Translations under genes and position numbers: made by a program
In this document: positions 26,101-38,256 of the stretch, in pieces
How positions within the stretch are numbered: the stretch's first letter is position 1
How the letters are laid out: every line of letters starts with the position of its first letter
The notes under the pieces: model-generated
The model's database searches: none
Told to the model about the DNA's origin: nothing
Seen by the model: the letters and a program-made list of their open reading frames with translations, nothing else
Origin: Cercis canadensis
Taxonomy: Eukaryota; Streptophyta; Magnoliopsida; Fabales; Fabaceae
Assembly (NCBI GenBank): GCA_003255065.1
Contig: QAOA01007004.1
Location: forward strand, 317,343 to 381,342
DNA: 64,000 nucleotides
Direction: 5' to 3'

Positions 26101-26949
26101 ATTAAGTTATTCACAACCAATTCCTTTACATGACACCAAAAAAAAAAGACTATAAATCACACTGACAAAGGCACTACATATAGTGCAATAACCCAATGCA
26201 TATCTCTCAACTCTCAATGTAAAAGTTCCTATTACATTCAAATTTCCAGTACCCAGAAACTGAATTGTAACCCATCTTACCTCAATGATTTCGTCGGAGG
26301 AGGTCGTGCAAGCTGGCAACTTGTCTGCCAAAACCCTAATTTTACATCCAGTATCCTTCCTAATCTTCTCCACCACCTTCCCCCCCTTCCCAATGACCGA
26401 CCCAACCTGTGCTGTATCCGCCAATAGTCTGCACGACGCTACCCCATCCCCCACTTCTTTGCCACCATTCTCCGCCGCAACATCCAGAATCCTCTCAAAC
26501 ACCTTCAAACACGCTTCCTGCGCTTTCGAAACCTCCACACCCTCACTCTCCCCACCACCATCGCACTCCCCATTTTCTCCATTCTGCTCAGCTGAATTCT
26601 GATTCGGGTTTCTCAAGAAAACTTTGCCGCTGAGAGCACTTGGTGCAATCACCAAAATAACCCGGTCCGGCGACTCGGATGGGGCATCCTCGATTCGGAT
26701 CTTGGCACCAGTAACTTGCTGGAGGTTCTTTATCACGGTGCCGGACTTGCCAATAACGCCGCCGATTCGGGACGCGTGGCAGAGCAAGCGGAAGGCCACG
26801 TGGCCCAGAGGAATGCTAAGGGGTGGTTGTGGGTGCTTGGAGCGCTTAGAGGATCCGTTTGGATAATACGGGTTCGGGTCGGCCATGCCAGAAGTCGAAG
26901 TGTACAATATGGAACGCTTAGCTGGTGGAGGGAGGAAGCTGCTTCCCAT
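20177..26949 (-). CDS. HEN4: Five-KH-domain RNA-binding protein (HEN4-like)
   Basis: Rebuilt 685-aa protein. Exons (minus strand): 26949-26281, 24449-23961, 23849-23574, 21774-21484, 21407-21325, 20847-20736, 20314-20177. KH domains with GxxG-type loops are centred at GVIGKSG (64-70), GSVIGKGG (183-190), GVIGKGG (345-351), GCLLGKGG (437-444) and a weaker fifth copy (VIGSVYGESGSN, about residue 622). The start MGSSFLPPPAKR is chosen because the open frame upstream has only a GTG. In Arabidopsis, HEN4 is a nuclear KH protein acting with HUA1/HUA2 on AGAMOUS pre-mRNA; close relatives with the same layout exist, so the exact function is inferred. Residues 261-282 hold three copies of an AV(Q/P)(H/R)ET unit. 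The protein is shorter than my recollection of Arabidopsis HEN4 (about 860 aa). Confidence 0.92.
20315..20578 (-). repeat. Duplicated splice-acceptor segment in the last KH intron
   Basis: The sequence next to the true acceptor (20315-20350; minus strand ends TTCTCTTTATCAG) recurs about 240 bp upstream in the intron (20545-20578). Shared parts include AGAGGTAAACTGA and CTGATAAAGAGAAT. The second copy keeps an intact TTTATCAG, giving a decoy acceptor with exon start 20553. Confidence 0.65.
24262..24340 (-). repeat. Coding minisatellite in the KH gene
   Basis: Three imperfect 30-bp units in exon 2 encode AVQHETLVAVPHETLTAVPR-type repeats. On the plus strand each unit carries a GGAACTGCA-like core followed by a diverged AAAGT(C/T)TCA. 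Frame is kept in all copies. Confidence 0.8.
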
Positions 26950-29313
26950 AATCCTCCACTCCCTCTCTTGTAGTCGCGCACACACTCTCTCTCTATAAAT
27001 ATCTATAAATGTATATATTTTCCTCTCTCTAGAATTATAAATTTTTTTTTTTATTTATATTTTTCTCTGGCTTTGTTTTTCTCTAATAGTCCCTTTCTCC
27101 CGCTCCACAAGAAGAGTTGCAGAGAGGGAAGAGATTGGGGGAGAGAGAGAAGAGTTTAGAAGCTAAAATGCGCGGAGCGAGAGGAATGGGGTGCGCAGTG
27201 CGCCTAGGGTTTTTAACAGTCAGTGTTTGCATTGCATGTGAATATACGCTGCCGTTGCAAGGAATACGTGTTGTGCCGAATACGGATTAGGGCTTTCGAT
27301 TTCGATATTGTCAACTGATTAAATTTCCCAAATTTGGGGTTTAACCTTTTTATTTCTGTCGTACGTTGTACGTCGCCACTGCATCTAACAGGAAGTGATC
27401 CTTAAATGAGGAAATTTTACGATAAAATGTTTTTTTAATTCATTATCGAATGTAAATTTTCTTTTTTCTTTTTATTTTAATTACAACTCTAGAATTAAAC
27501 ATAAAACTTACCAGTCTTAACAAAATATTAATACTACTTACCTACTTGATCATAGATTATAATGTCAAATTATGTCATATTAGCCATTTATGTTCTACCA
27601 AATTTAAAAGAGTTGTATTTGGAATAAGAAAATTTTTCTTAAAAATATGAAAAGGTTAGAGTCTATGATATTTGATTTTTTTTTTTTTTTTAAATAAAGA
27701 GGTTACATATCAAGTATTATCTCCGGTATTCGGTGAATACATAACATTAATCTCTTAAAAAACATATGACACAAACATTATGAGTTAACCTTAACCTTTC
27801 AATGAAACTAAATTGTGAGAATTACATTAATAAAAAAAAAGGCTTGTAATTAAATTTGAAAGTCAAGTATGCATTGAAAAACATAGGTAAATATTCATCA
27901 ATATTAAAATTGGGAGAATAATTGAATCAAAAATCTTACCAACTTTAAAATTTGAGAGAATTTATTAACCACTAAATTTAGTTAATCATGTTTTTCAGTA
28001 TATTAATTTTTAAATAAGATGAAAACCTATTAGTCAATTTAATTAACCACACTTTTCCAATGAGGAGATCTTTTTAATCAAAACAAACATAAGAATTTGG
28101 ATTACAATTTAAGTGCTAATTATAGTATTCAACCACAAAAGATTGTAAAGCCCCAAATGAATTGTATCACATCAGTTACCATGCAAAGATTATGAAAAAT
28201 TTTATGGTAGTGCATGTCAAGATCTACTAGAGCTAGTATCTAAACATCAATTATTTTTGGCTATAACGTAATTGGACCTTGGCTTCTAACAACCCCTCCT
28301 CCCTCAGTTCCGGGAATGCTGCCATATGTTGTGTTCTTGAAGCATTGCTGCAGCTGAAAGAATACAACTATCTTATAAGAGGTGTGTGTTAATGTAAGGG
28401 TAGCCTATCTCCTTCGATAATTCTAACCCATCAAATCTCCATGGGATTTAAATGAGACATTTATAATAGAGTATTCAGTTCTTAACCATTTGCATGTCTT
28501 TTTGGGACTCTGCGATATCTTCATTAACGGGGCCATAATCTGTTGGCAGAGAAGGTTGTTGCCTTTGAGATGGAGAGGAATCAAGATGGTCCATTCAACC
28601 AAGAGGCAGTATATTGCCAAGTGCAGAAGCCTAGCATTGGTAGAAAAAGAAGGAAAGCAGAAGCTGCAACTAATCAAACAGTATAAAATTTTGAAAACTT
28701 TCCATGTGGGGAATTTTAGGCAGATTTGTAATTAATATAGGATCTTTCTTATTTTAGTCTGCTTTATTATTCTTTGTGAGATTTAATTCATCTTGCTCAC
28801 CCACAATCTATTGTGGCAGCAGTGCTGCTGCACAACTCTTAGCTACTTCAGTCTGAATAACGCACAGCTCCTAGTTTCACATGTCAATAAAGGATCAAGA
28901 CACAAACCTTGGTTCAAACAATTATTCTTTGATCCAAATATGGAGTGTAAAGATGATACAAACTCCAAACATGTCGATTGCATCTTATAAATATTGAAAA
29001 TCTATCAGAAACTAAGATATAAGGTTTATATGCTGTGTTTGTATAACCTGTAAGGTGAAAGTAACATAGCTCTTGTTTGATGCTGAGAAAGGCCTTACTT
29101 CTCCAAACAGAATAAAATACACACAGGAGATAATTTACATTGAACACACAAAGTCTTATTCTAAACTCTGTAGAATTATCATTTTGGCGAGAGGGGAAAG
29201 AAAAGAAGAAATGACACTAAAAAAGAATTATGCACATCTGAATACATACACCAGGCTGAACAATTTATTGGCGATTTGGCATTATTTTTGAATGATTTGA
29301 AATTGCTACAGCA
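26950..29313. other. KH gene promoter side and FBPase 3' side
   Basis: The first 250 bases carry the KH gene's leader and promoter (minus strand). A TATA-like TTTATAGATATTTATAGAG sits at about 26991-27009, beside GA-rich DNA. From 27400 to 28250 the DNA is AT-rich with no gene. About 28260-29313 lies downstream of the FBPase stop; part of it should be its 3' UTR. No further gene is supported. Confidence 0.5.
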
Positions 29314-31540
29314 TCAAACCTCGTAACCAGGATTTACTTTTTGTTGAACATCTCCATAGCTCTCTAACTCTTCCATGTCTTCCAAACTCCCCAGAAAAAG
29401 AGGAAGTCTTTGATGCAGTTTAACTGGCTGAAGTGAAAGAATCCTGTTTTTGCCATCAGAACCTCTTCCACCAGCCTGCTCCACAATGAAACTAAGAGGG
29501 TTTGCTTCATAAACAAGACGAAGATGGTCCCTTGGATTCATTGCCACACCCCCATACATCAAGGTTCGATGCAGATCAGCCACCAGAGAACATATATAAC
29601 GGGCTGAGTACTTCTTGGGATATCTACCTTTTCCTTGTCTAACAGTATCTATGTATTGCCTTAAACCTTCAGGCCAGTCAAAATACCGTGCATCGTTTAC
29701 AGAATAAATTTGCCCTGATCAATAAGAAAGCTATCATTAACAGCATCTAGAATTATTCATATTAACCTTCACAACCCATCTGAAAGAAACACCACAATGA
29801 AAAACCAACCAAAGAAAACTAACATAAAGTAAGACAATTCCTACCATAGAAAGATAGATAACAAGTTATATAAATTATGTATCAGATAACTAGGGTTAAT
29901 ATTAGAATTACATTCATTCACATTATATATGGAATATGTAGACTGCATATATTACCACGAGGAGGAATTTTCAAGCTCGGATGCGTGAGAATAAAGTCTC
30001 CTGTTGTACGATCCAGAGTAAATGCTTGTGTTCCAGAACCAAAGGTGGTGCAGAGAATTGTGGCAGATGAATAGAGAACATAACCAGCAGCAACCAACTT
30101 ACTTCCACTCTGAAGTGAATTCAGTATAGCCTTTTCCTCCGTGGGCAGATTATCTAGTTCTGCAAGACGCTTATAGATACCAAATATTGTACCAGTTGGA
30201 ATGGATGCATCAATATTTCGAGAACCATCTAGAGGATCTGTTACAACGACATAAGGACCATCATCACTTATCCAAATTGGAGCATCATTTTCTTCAGAAG
30301 CCATGACAGCAACTTTCCCTGAATTTTGAAGTGACGACAAGATAATTTCATTCTGCAAAAATTCATGATGGGAAGTAACAATCAATCAGAAACTTTCATT
30401 TTCTTAAACTTTTACCACATCCTGTTAATGAAGAATTTTTACATTGCTCTAGACAAGATAAAAATTGTCAGAAGGCACTTACAAAGGGAAGTCACACTAG
30501 TATGGTATATCGGAATTGCATTTTAATCATTTAAATCCATGATAGAAAATAGTCTAATAACCCCTTTCATAACTTTCATTGAAGAAATCATCATAGACTT
30601 AAGATGCCATTCAAAATTCTAACTGAAGATTGTTCACTCACAACTGCACCATGCACCATAGGCAAAAGCTCCTCCAACGCTAGTACATATATCACTCCAA
30701 GTAAGGATAATCAACCTCAACACACTCTTTTTTGGTTGTAATACTAGGTAAAGTATGCATTTTGAAAAATTTATCGGATTGAAAAGTGGCACTGTATGTA
30801 GGCATAAATCATATCTAGACTCGACGTTAACTTTCAAACCTCCCATTTTCACTCCGACCAAGCACACTGTTAAGTGGATATCAGCAATCAAAGTGAGAGA
30901 TTATCCCATATACCTGCTTCTCATCATTCTCATGATCTTCCTCTACACTTAGATTTAGGGAGCTAAATTATATGAGCTTATTGATGCACATATCATGGCA
31001 CAGATAAATCTCCAAACTTGAAGAATCTTACTACGTAATGGAAAGCTTCACAGACTTTCCAAATTGCACACCTAAGACAATCACATTAAAAGGGGGGAAA
31101 TAATTCTCTTGGAAGTAATTTCAAAGAAAATATACCGACACAATATCGAGTGGCTTTGGCGCATCCCTATCTGAGCCACCGCCGGCCACGGCACTGAGAC
31201 TTGTCTGTTTCGCAAGATTATTATTAAAAGGAGAAGCCACAAGAGCAGCAATTCTCTTGCAAGCATACTGTATATGATCGAGCAACACTACCAAATCATC
31301 TTCCACATTGATTCCTCTCTTTCCCACACACTCTATCAATGTAAAATCCCCACTCTCAGCTCGAGATGAAGAGCCACCCAATGCGATTTGTGACCTGACC
31401 CCAAACCCAGAAAGGGAAGCCATTCTTCTAGGCTTGTACAAGTGGGTCCCTGGAAAAATTCGACTTTTTGACAGGAAATTTTGAAACTTCGGCGGAAAAA
31501 TTGGAACTTGATATAAGGGTGATGTTGCAGCTGACTGCAT
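29314..31540 (-). CDS. cpFBPaseII: Chloroplast fructose-1,6-bisphosphatase, type II (redox-loop-less)
   Basis: Rebuilt 400-aa protein from exons 31540-31136, 30352-29956 and 29714-29314 (minus strand). It hydrolyses fructose-1,6-bisphosphate to fructose-6-phosphate. The Ser/Pro/Lys-rich, acid-poor first 50 residues look like a plastid transit peptide. Metal-binding parts are E155/E156 (MASEEND) and DPLDGSRNID at 174-183; the sugar-phosphate site includes YEANPLSFIVEQAGG. The stretch IPTGTIFGIYKR to GSKLVAAGYVLYSS lacks the cysteine-bearing insertion that makes the Calvin-cycle plastid enzyme thioredoxin-regulated, so this is the second plastid isoform (At5g64380-like). The usual DPLDGSSNID is DPLDGSRNID here. 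A decayed copy of its 3' exon lies at 36.7-36.9 kb. Confidence 0.93.
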
Positions 31541-34134
31541 ATTATACTGGGTTTTCTAGGTTTGATCAGAATGTTACCATTTGAAGCTAGGCTAACTGAA
31601 TTGTAGATTTCTCACAAAACTCTGGAAGGGGTTTGTTGCTTCTCCCAGTTTATGAAAGAATGATGACAGGAAGAAACGGAAAATATTGAAGTGAAAGTGG
31701 ATAAAACTCAATGACAGTTTTATTAGTTTGTGTGCCACGAGAAGAGTGTGGTGAAGGGCATCTGCATTTCTACTTTGTCTCCTTTCTGGGTCTGATTTTG
31801 CATTTTTGGGCCAACTTCTGGGCCTCAATCTAGTAATTATTCTGGGTCATGAACTGAAGAGCCCAAAGGAGAGAAAGATGCAAGAGGTTCAGGTGACTAA
31901 TCAAAAGTATGCAGAAAATAGTATCAGGGAGGCCCAAAACAACTAGAGTTAAGGAAATTAGCAAAAAATAAATAAAATTAAGGAAATACTAGAGTTCAAA
32001 TGCGTCTGCCAACTTTGAAATTTAACTCATTGGAAGTAACACAAATGCAAAAAGTAAGTGATAATTAATATATACAAGCCTTGGATATTATTGTAGAAAT
32101 AGAATTCCCTTTTTTCCTCACTCATTCACATTTTCATAAAATAAAATGTACTTGACATTTTTTCATCTAAGTATTGAATTTAAACTATTGAAATTAAAAT
32201 TGTGCATTACATAGGTATAGAACTAGTTGGAAAAAAATAAGGTAGAAAGTAGAAACAAGTATAAAATTTAAACTAATATTCTTTGGAATATATCTTGAAA
32301 AGATTTCTTTCCATTAAACCTAAAATTTGCTTCATTTGAGAAACAAATTTTGGTGCATTAAAAATTTAGAAGGGAGATAAGTTGCTTCAACTTTAAAACA
32401 GGGCGCATTATAATTAGTGGATGTTTATCAACAAAGGATTACTAATAGGATTTAAACAAAATATCTTATATCGAGGCAGCTCAAACTTACCAATTGAGCT
32501 AACCCTTGTTGCTATTTGAGAAGCAAATTAAAAAGAAAGAAAATGAGATGAAATAAATTTCAAAACTAATAAATTTAAATCGTGTCTCCAAAGTATTAAT
32601 TCTCTTTACAACTCTATTTTCACCTGTTCCAAACAATTGCCAAGTTACTAAACTTCATTTTCATCGTTCAGCTAAAAGAAGCTAATCCAAATTCAGTCAA
32701 GTCCAAATTGACTTGAATCTTGAATGTCAAGCTTCATAAAGGATATTATTTTGCCATGCTGCATCTTTTTTTGCTAATCTTTTACCATTGCTGCATCAAA
32801 AACACAACTGAAAGACCAATGTAAATACAAATTAAGTTCATAATTTGTTAGCCCAAAAGCCAAAATAAAATGAGTTCACAATTTGGATAGACACTAACTT
32901 TACGCTCCTTCCAATTATTTGTCATTGCTTAATTAAATTTTGCACCTTGAAAGGGCCTACCCTATGTTTTTGTGTGCTTCCTTGTAATCACTAATGCCGA
33001 TGAATTTAGTCCAATCCACTGAACGAAGTACAAAAGTAGGTAGGCAGCATATTATGATGGTGATTGGTGAGTGCAACTATGTTGGAGGGATCTGAAAAAT
33101 TAACTAAACTTTAGAGAGTTCAATATGAACAGCTAGATGCTCATCCCATGTTTTATATATTCTGAGCAGTGAGCACTCCCTGCTGGTTTGAAATCGTGAA
33201 GATTAATGAGATTCCTTTGGAGATGTTTGTGGTTTTGTATAAAGACAACATATTATGATATTTTTTAAATACTCAGTGTTTTTAACAATTTTTTAGCAAA
33301 CACTATAATGTGTTACTAAAACTCAAGCAAAAATCTATTAACATCGTTCCTAATTAACACGGTTTTGGAGTTGTGCCACAGCTAAAACAAACAGGCCATA
33401 GACAATTTGTGAATTAAATTATGAAGCTCTCAAAACTTAAGTACTAAAAATAATTATCATTAAGCAAAGTTAATGATAATTATTGATGAAAAGTAAAGGA
33501 TTTAAATTTTTATTCTTTAACTTATACTTTATACTTTAGCATATATAGCCGTAATGAATCGTATATGGTCAATACAAGATAATTAATTTATAGTGCTTAC
33601 TGCTTTGTTTAGATAAACCTTACTTTATTATGCCCTTTGGATTTGGGAAGGGACAGGTCATCACTCAAATAAGCATCTTCCACCATGCATGGAACTAAAC
33701 CACTTTATTATGCCGGCCGTTCATGGCTCTTTATGGCGGTGAGAGTGACTTGTTTGGAAGAATCTGCACGTTGTTATCCATCATTGCCAGCGTTATTGAC
33801 TTTTCTGCTCAAATTGAGTGACGGATTGTGTATGCTAGTTGAAAAGGAAAAACAAAAAAAAAACATCCAGCTTGATACGCAAGTGTGAGCTATTTACATA
33901 CTTGTTAGCCTCGAAGTAAGTGATATGAAACGTGGCAAAATCTAAGTCTAACTTCAAAAAGTTGAAGTGTATTTGATGAAGTTTGATTTTTGTCAACTGT
34001 ATTGTTACGAGATATTGTGAGCTTATCCATGTATATGTATAGATACACATTTCATGTCACGGGGACCACACTTTCCCTTGTCATTTAATAATAGAATTAG
34101 TTTGATCACTCACTAATAGAAGGTGGAAATCAAG
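31541..34134. other. Divergent intergenic region between FBPase and nicotinamidase genes
   Basis: About 2.6 kb between two genes pointing away from each other, so both promoters lie here. The 300 bases above the FBPase start hold its leader. The rest is AT-rich. I found no gene, clear transposon ends or strong repeat. Confidence 0.5.
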
Positions 34135-35987
34135 ATGGTGTTAGACACAGTTGAACTCTTGAAGAATCAGATTCCTTTGGAGCAGGAGACTGTGGTTCTT
34201 CCTGAAGATGCAGCAAATGGTCTTGTTCTTGTGGACATCATCAATGGCTTCTGCACTGTTGGTGCTGGAAACTTGGTATTTTGCATGCTTAAGTTGTTTA
34301 AACTTCAAAACCCTTTTGTATGCAGAGTCTTTGGAAGCAAATCCTTGTGTGTTTATGTTTGCTATGCCCTTTGATCTGTTCTGCTAAGCTGGAATTTTCA
34401 ATTCGGATGGTATATTATATTGTAGGCTTGTAGCATGATTGCTTCTTTAGCTTCCTTCCTTTCTTCTATTGGATTTTCTTGTTGTTTCGTCTCTTGAATT
34501 GGATCAAAACCTTAAGGAGGGACTATTTTTTCAGGCTCCAAGAGAACTCAATAGGCAAATCTCAGGGATGATCAATGAATCAGCAAGGCTAGCTAGGCTG
34601 TTTTGTGAGAAGAATTTGCCAATTATGGCATTCCTGGATACTCACCATCCTAACAAGCCAGAAGAACCTTATCCTCCTCACTGTCTTGTTGGAACTGATG
34701 AATCAAACTTGGTCCCAGGTATAGCAATTAGTGACATCTGCGTCTCTTGCTTTCCCCTTCAATATCCTAACACATATCATTTTCATGCATGCATATTTTT
34801 TAGAAATAGATACACTACCTCATGTGCAGGTAACTTGTATAAAATAACTGCTAAGATACACTTATCATATTCAAGAATATTTGTTACTCAGTGTTTGGCT
34901 CAGTAATTTGGGTTCTCTCCTAAGAAATTTCTCAAAGAATGTTCCTTGGAATTATACATATACACTAAAAGTTAAAATGAATAATAACAAGAACAACGCT
35001 AATTGGACAACTTTTATGTTCAAAAACCTAGACAACTATATAGATGGTTTCATTTGAATCTAGGTATAATTGCTGAGGAATATGTATATATATGCTCTAT
35101 ACTCTTTTGGGTGTCAATAAAAAATATGAAATTTGGAAAAGTTATAAATATTTCAACTTAATTTAATGTTTAGTTCATTATATATCTTGGTGAGTGACTG
35201 GCCATTCTCTCAGCAAACAGGATTTGAATGCTATAAAAATTCCACATGCATGCTTTCTGTCTCATGCACTGGCTTTTTATTGCAGCTTTACAATGGCTAG
35301 AGAATGAACCAAATGTCACAATCAGGCGTAAAGATTGTTTTGATGGATATTTGGGTTCTGTTGAGGAAGATGGTTCAAATGTTTTTGTAGATTGGGTGAA
35401 GAAGAACAAGATCAAAACTGTAACTATTCTTGCAATTTAAGACAAAGTGACTTCCTTTTATGAGTAACTGTTCTAACATCATCTTATTACAATTATTAAT
35501 TTGTTCATTGCTTGTGATCTTGGTGAAGCTGCTGGTTGTAGGAATATGCACAGACATCTGTGTTCTGGATTTTGTTTGTACCACAATGTCAGCTAAAAAC
35601 CGCGGTTTTCTCATGCCTCTCGAGGATGTCGTGGTGTATTCGCATGGCTGCGCTACATTTGATATCCCTCTTGAGGTTGCCAGAAATACCAAAGGAGCTT
35701 TAGCTCATCCTCAGGTGTGTATAACAAGACAATATCAAAGCATGATAACTCAGAAATGCATATTCTTAACTCTAAAGTAAATATATATCAGTTATAGTAA
35801 AATATCTTTCTTCCACAAGTGTTGGTAATCTCTGCATAGTAATGATCTGTGCCATTTACAGGAATTTATGCATCACATAGGTCTGTATATGGCAAAAGAA
35901 CGTGGAGCCAAGATAGCAAACCAAGTATCCTTTGCTGCACTAGAGAAGCTCGAGAGTAAAGCCTCTGTGTATGGCTCTTCTATATAA
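34135..35987 (+). CDS. NIC1: Nicotinamidase (isochorismatase-like hydrolase)
   Basis: Five exons, 34135-34275, 34535-34718, 35286-35419, 35529-35714 and 35862-35987, give 256 aa. The enzyme converts nicotinamide to nicotinate plus ammonia in the NAD salvage pathway. The catalytic triad of the family is visible: D34 (VLVDIINGFC), K124 (IRRKDCFDGY) and C164 (GICTDICVLDF). A probable metal site is D82-T-H-H85. Family stretches include PYPPHCLVGTDE and EDVVVYSHGCATFDIPLEVA. ATG at 34135 is used; the in-frame codon upstream is GTG. It resembles Arabidopsis NIC1 closely, which is mainly soluble. An extra C-terminal LESKASVYGSSI follows the conserved SFAALE. Confidence 0.95.
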
Positions 35988-36704
35988 AGCTGTCTACGGA
36001 GATATCCATGATGAGAACTTGGTCTAATAAGTTGAAAATGGTCATGTGCAGGTGGCCTATTAGCAGTTCAAATCATTATCATATGTAAAATGTGTGCAAG
36101 ACCTTCAACACCCCCTCATGTAAGATCCTGTTGTAATATAGAAATTTCTATTGGAGTATGCAGAATAAAATGATTATCATGGACTCATTGCAATATTGTT
36201 CAATTATCTCCAATTCAATATCAACGATGTCACGTAATCAAACTAGTGTCTAGGTGATTGATTTGAATAACAAGACCATAATGATATATAATTACATTAC
36301 TATATTAGTTATAAATAATAAAAAGAATATATTATCATGGTCTTGTAATTGATGGTCATGTATTACGCCTTTATGAGGTAAGAGTTCTCACTTAATAGAA
36401 TTGAACCATGAGTGTAGAAAATATGTCCTCCCCATAATGATAGAAAACAAAAAGAAAAACTTCTGTGCTGTCTGCTACAATTGTGGGTGGTGATTTCTGA
36501 AGGAAAACTTCTCAATTCAAGAAAATGCCAATTTTGTCGTCTCATTCGGTAAGCCACAAATGTTGTTTCTTCTGATTCTTACAACATCTGACTACAATTG
36601 TTGGATTTTTCAAGATTAAACTTTGTCCTAAAATGCTTACATGTAAATGACATTTCTTGTAATTCAGCACATTTTGTTGAATATATCATGTAGGTAGCAT
36701 TTAA

Positions 36705-36708
<4 letters not shown>

Positions 36709-36737
<29 letters not shown>
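36709..36737. repeat. (TA)n microsatellite
   Basis: About 14 perfect TA units directly beside the FBPase relic. It may mark where the relic was cut off. Confidence 0.95.
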
Positions 36738-36740
<3 letters not shown>

Positions 36741-36866
36741 GTCAACTCTTTCTTTCAGCTTAACTGAACGTTGAATTGAAAGAATCATACTTCACCATGA
36801 AAGGTCTTCCCCCTAGCTTCCTCTACAAGGAAACCAATAGGGTTTGCCTCATAAATTAGATGAAAA
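36741..36866 (-). pseudogene. Decayed fragment of a fructose-1,6-bisphosphatase gene
   Basis: On the minus strand the sequence first encodes FHLIYEANPIGFLVEEARG, against HLRLVYEANPLSFIVEQAGG in the intact gene at 29.3-31.5 kb. After a one-base deletion, another frame gives ILSIQRSVKLKERVDL against ILSLQPVKLHQRLPLF. It thus has a frameshift, at least one in-frame stop and an added codon, and it ends at the TA microsatellite. No other FBPase exon was found nearby. The match is to the type II isoform in particular (YEANP, ILS.Q..VKL), which suggests a local duplicate that decayed. Confidence 0.8.
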
Positions 36867-38256
36867 ATGAATGTTTTACTGAAATACAGAACACACTTGA
36901 AAAAGTCGTATCCCAAAGACCTGAATATTATCAAAAAGAGGAAACACAAACAATGATATTTCGGAAATTAAAGATTTCATTCATCCAAAAGGGAAAGAAC
37001 GGTATTCAACCATGTATACATTAAATTTGGCAATGACCGTGATACATGAGGATAGAATTTGTAGAACAAAAGGAACCTTAAAAATGACAATGTCAATAAA
37101 AAATACCCTGTGAACATTGCATTTCCATGATACTTGGGAAAAAGGACACTAATACATTGTGCTTTAGTTCTGATATTCCATAGATCCCTTCTTCAATCTA
37201 CAGATGGTTAAAACTACAGTAACTGTACTTATGATACCCCAGTTAGTTGAGTTAGAATTACACAAGCAGCCAAATCCCCAGAATTATGCTGCTTGGAAGA
37301 AAGCAAGCGGTGACGAATATCTTCTAAATCTGCACATAATGATAATTAAGAAAACTGACATCAGAGAAAATGATATTGGCTCTGATGAAACCACTATTTT
37401 AAGTTATATCTTAGTAATAGATACCTCAAATGGAAGATTATGCAGTGAGTAATAATGTCCTCCATTTAACAATACCTGAAACATTTTAAGAACAGCAACA
37501 GCAAACTTCAGTCATAAATTTAAAAATTTTCAGAAAATCTTAAAATAAACCAGTTGATATCCTCCAGGCACTTTAGACAATTCCATTGAAAGTCGAAACC
37601 AAATAGAAAAGGACCAAAGAAAGAAGAAAAAGAATAGCACTTGATGTCACAAAGCAATTGAAAATTGAATTTCCATTTTCCCAATTAACGTAATAACATC
37701 ATTTGATTCAAGATAGTTACTGTTTCTATTACTAGTTAAAAGGTCAATGAGGAGAAGTAGTTCCAAGTTAACTAGTTCTAAAACATTTCAAAACTTGAAA
37801 TCAAGTTTTCTCCAACTAGTTTTAAGTTTTCTATGAATCCTTCAAAGTAGAAAATTTTTCTGAGTTTATTTTAAAGAATGTCATTGATCAGTAACATAGT
37901 TTAATCAGGTTTTACCTTTATAGACATATAATTAAGGATTACTATGATTTAGGTTTCCTCTAAATCCAGATTATTAGTTTTACCTTTATAAGTTTACTAA
38001 AGAAAAGTAGAAATGGTGACTCACAAACATGTCCATCTGCTACATTATATACAGAATCATAGATAATCACAAATTAGATCAATTTCACTCACTAACCATG
38101 TCAACAATACTTCACTTAGCAGGAAAAGGAGATAATTTAGTTGATGTTATACGCAGAAGATAAATTTCATACCAGTAGCATGACATATTAAGCAAGGAGC
38201 ACTTGCCCTACAAAATCAGAAGAGAACTTTACAAGCCTGTTATGAACAATGACACA

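Larger units (their letters stand above)
35988..38256. other. Intergenic region between convergent NIC1 and EX1 genes
   Basis: Holds the NIC1 3' UTR on the left and the EX1 3' UTR on the right. A TA microsatellite lies at 36709-36737 and an FBPase relic at 36741-36866. From 36870 to 38200 the DNA is AT-rich with no supported gene. Confidence 0.5.

Noticed and set aside
26285..26973. Several overlapping plus-strand frames, Pro/Ser-rich.
   Set aside because: Shadows of KH exon 1, which has clear KH domains in the minus frame.
26950..26985. KH protein start 12 codons upstream (26985).
   Set aside because: The codon is GTG, not ATG; MGSSFLPPPAK at 26949 is the first ATG.
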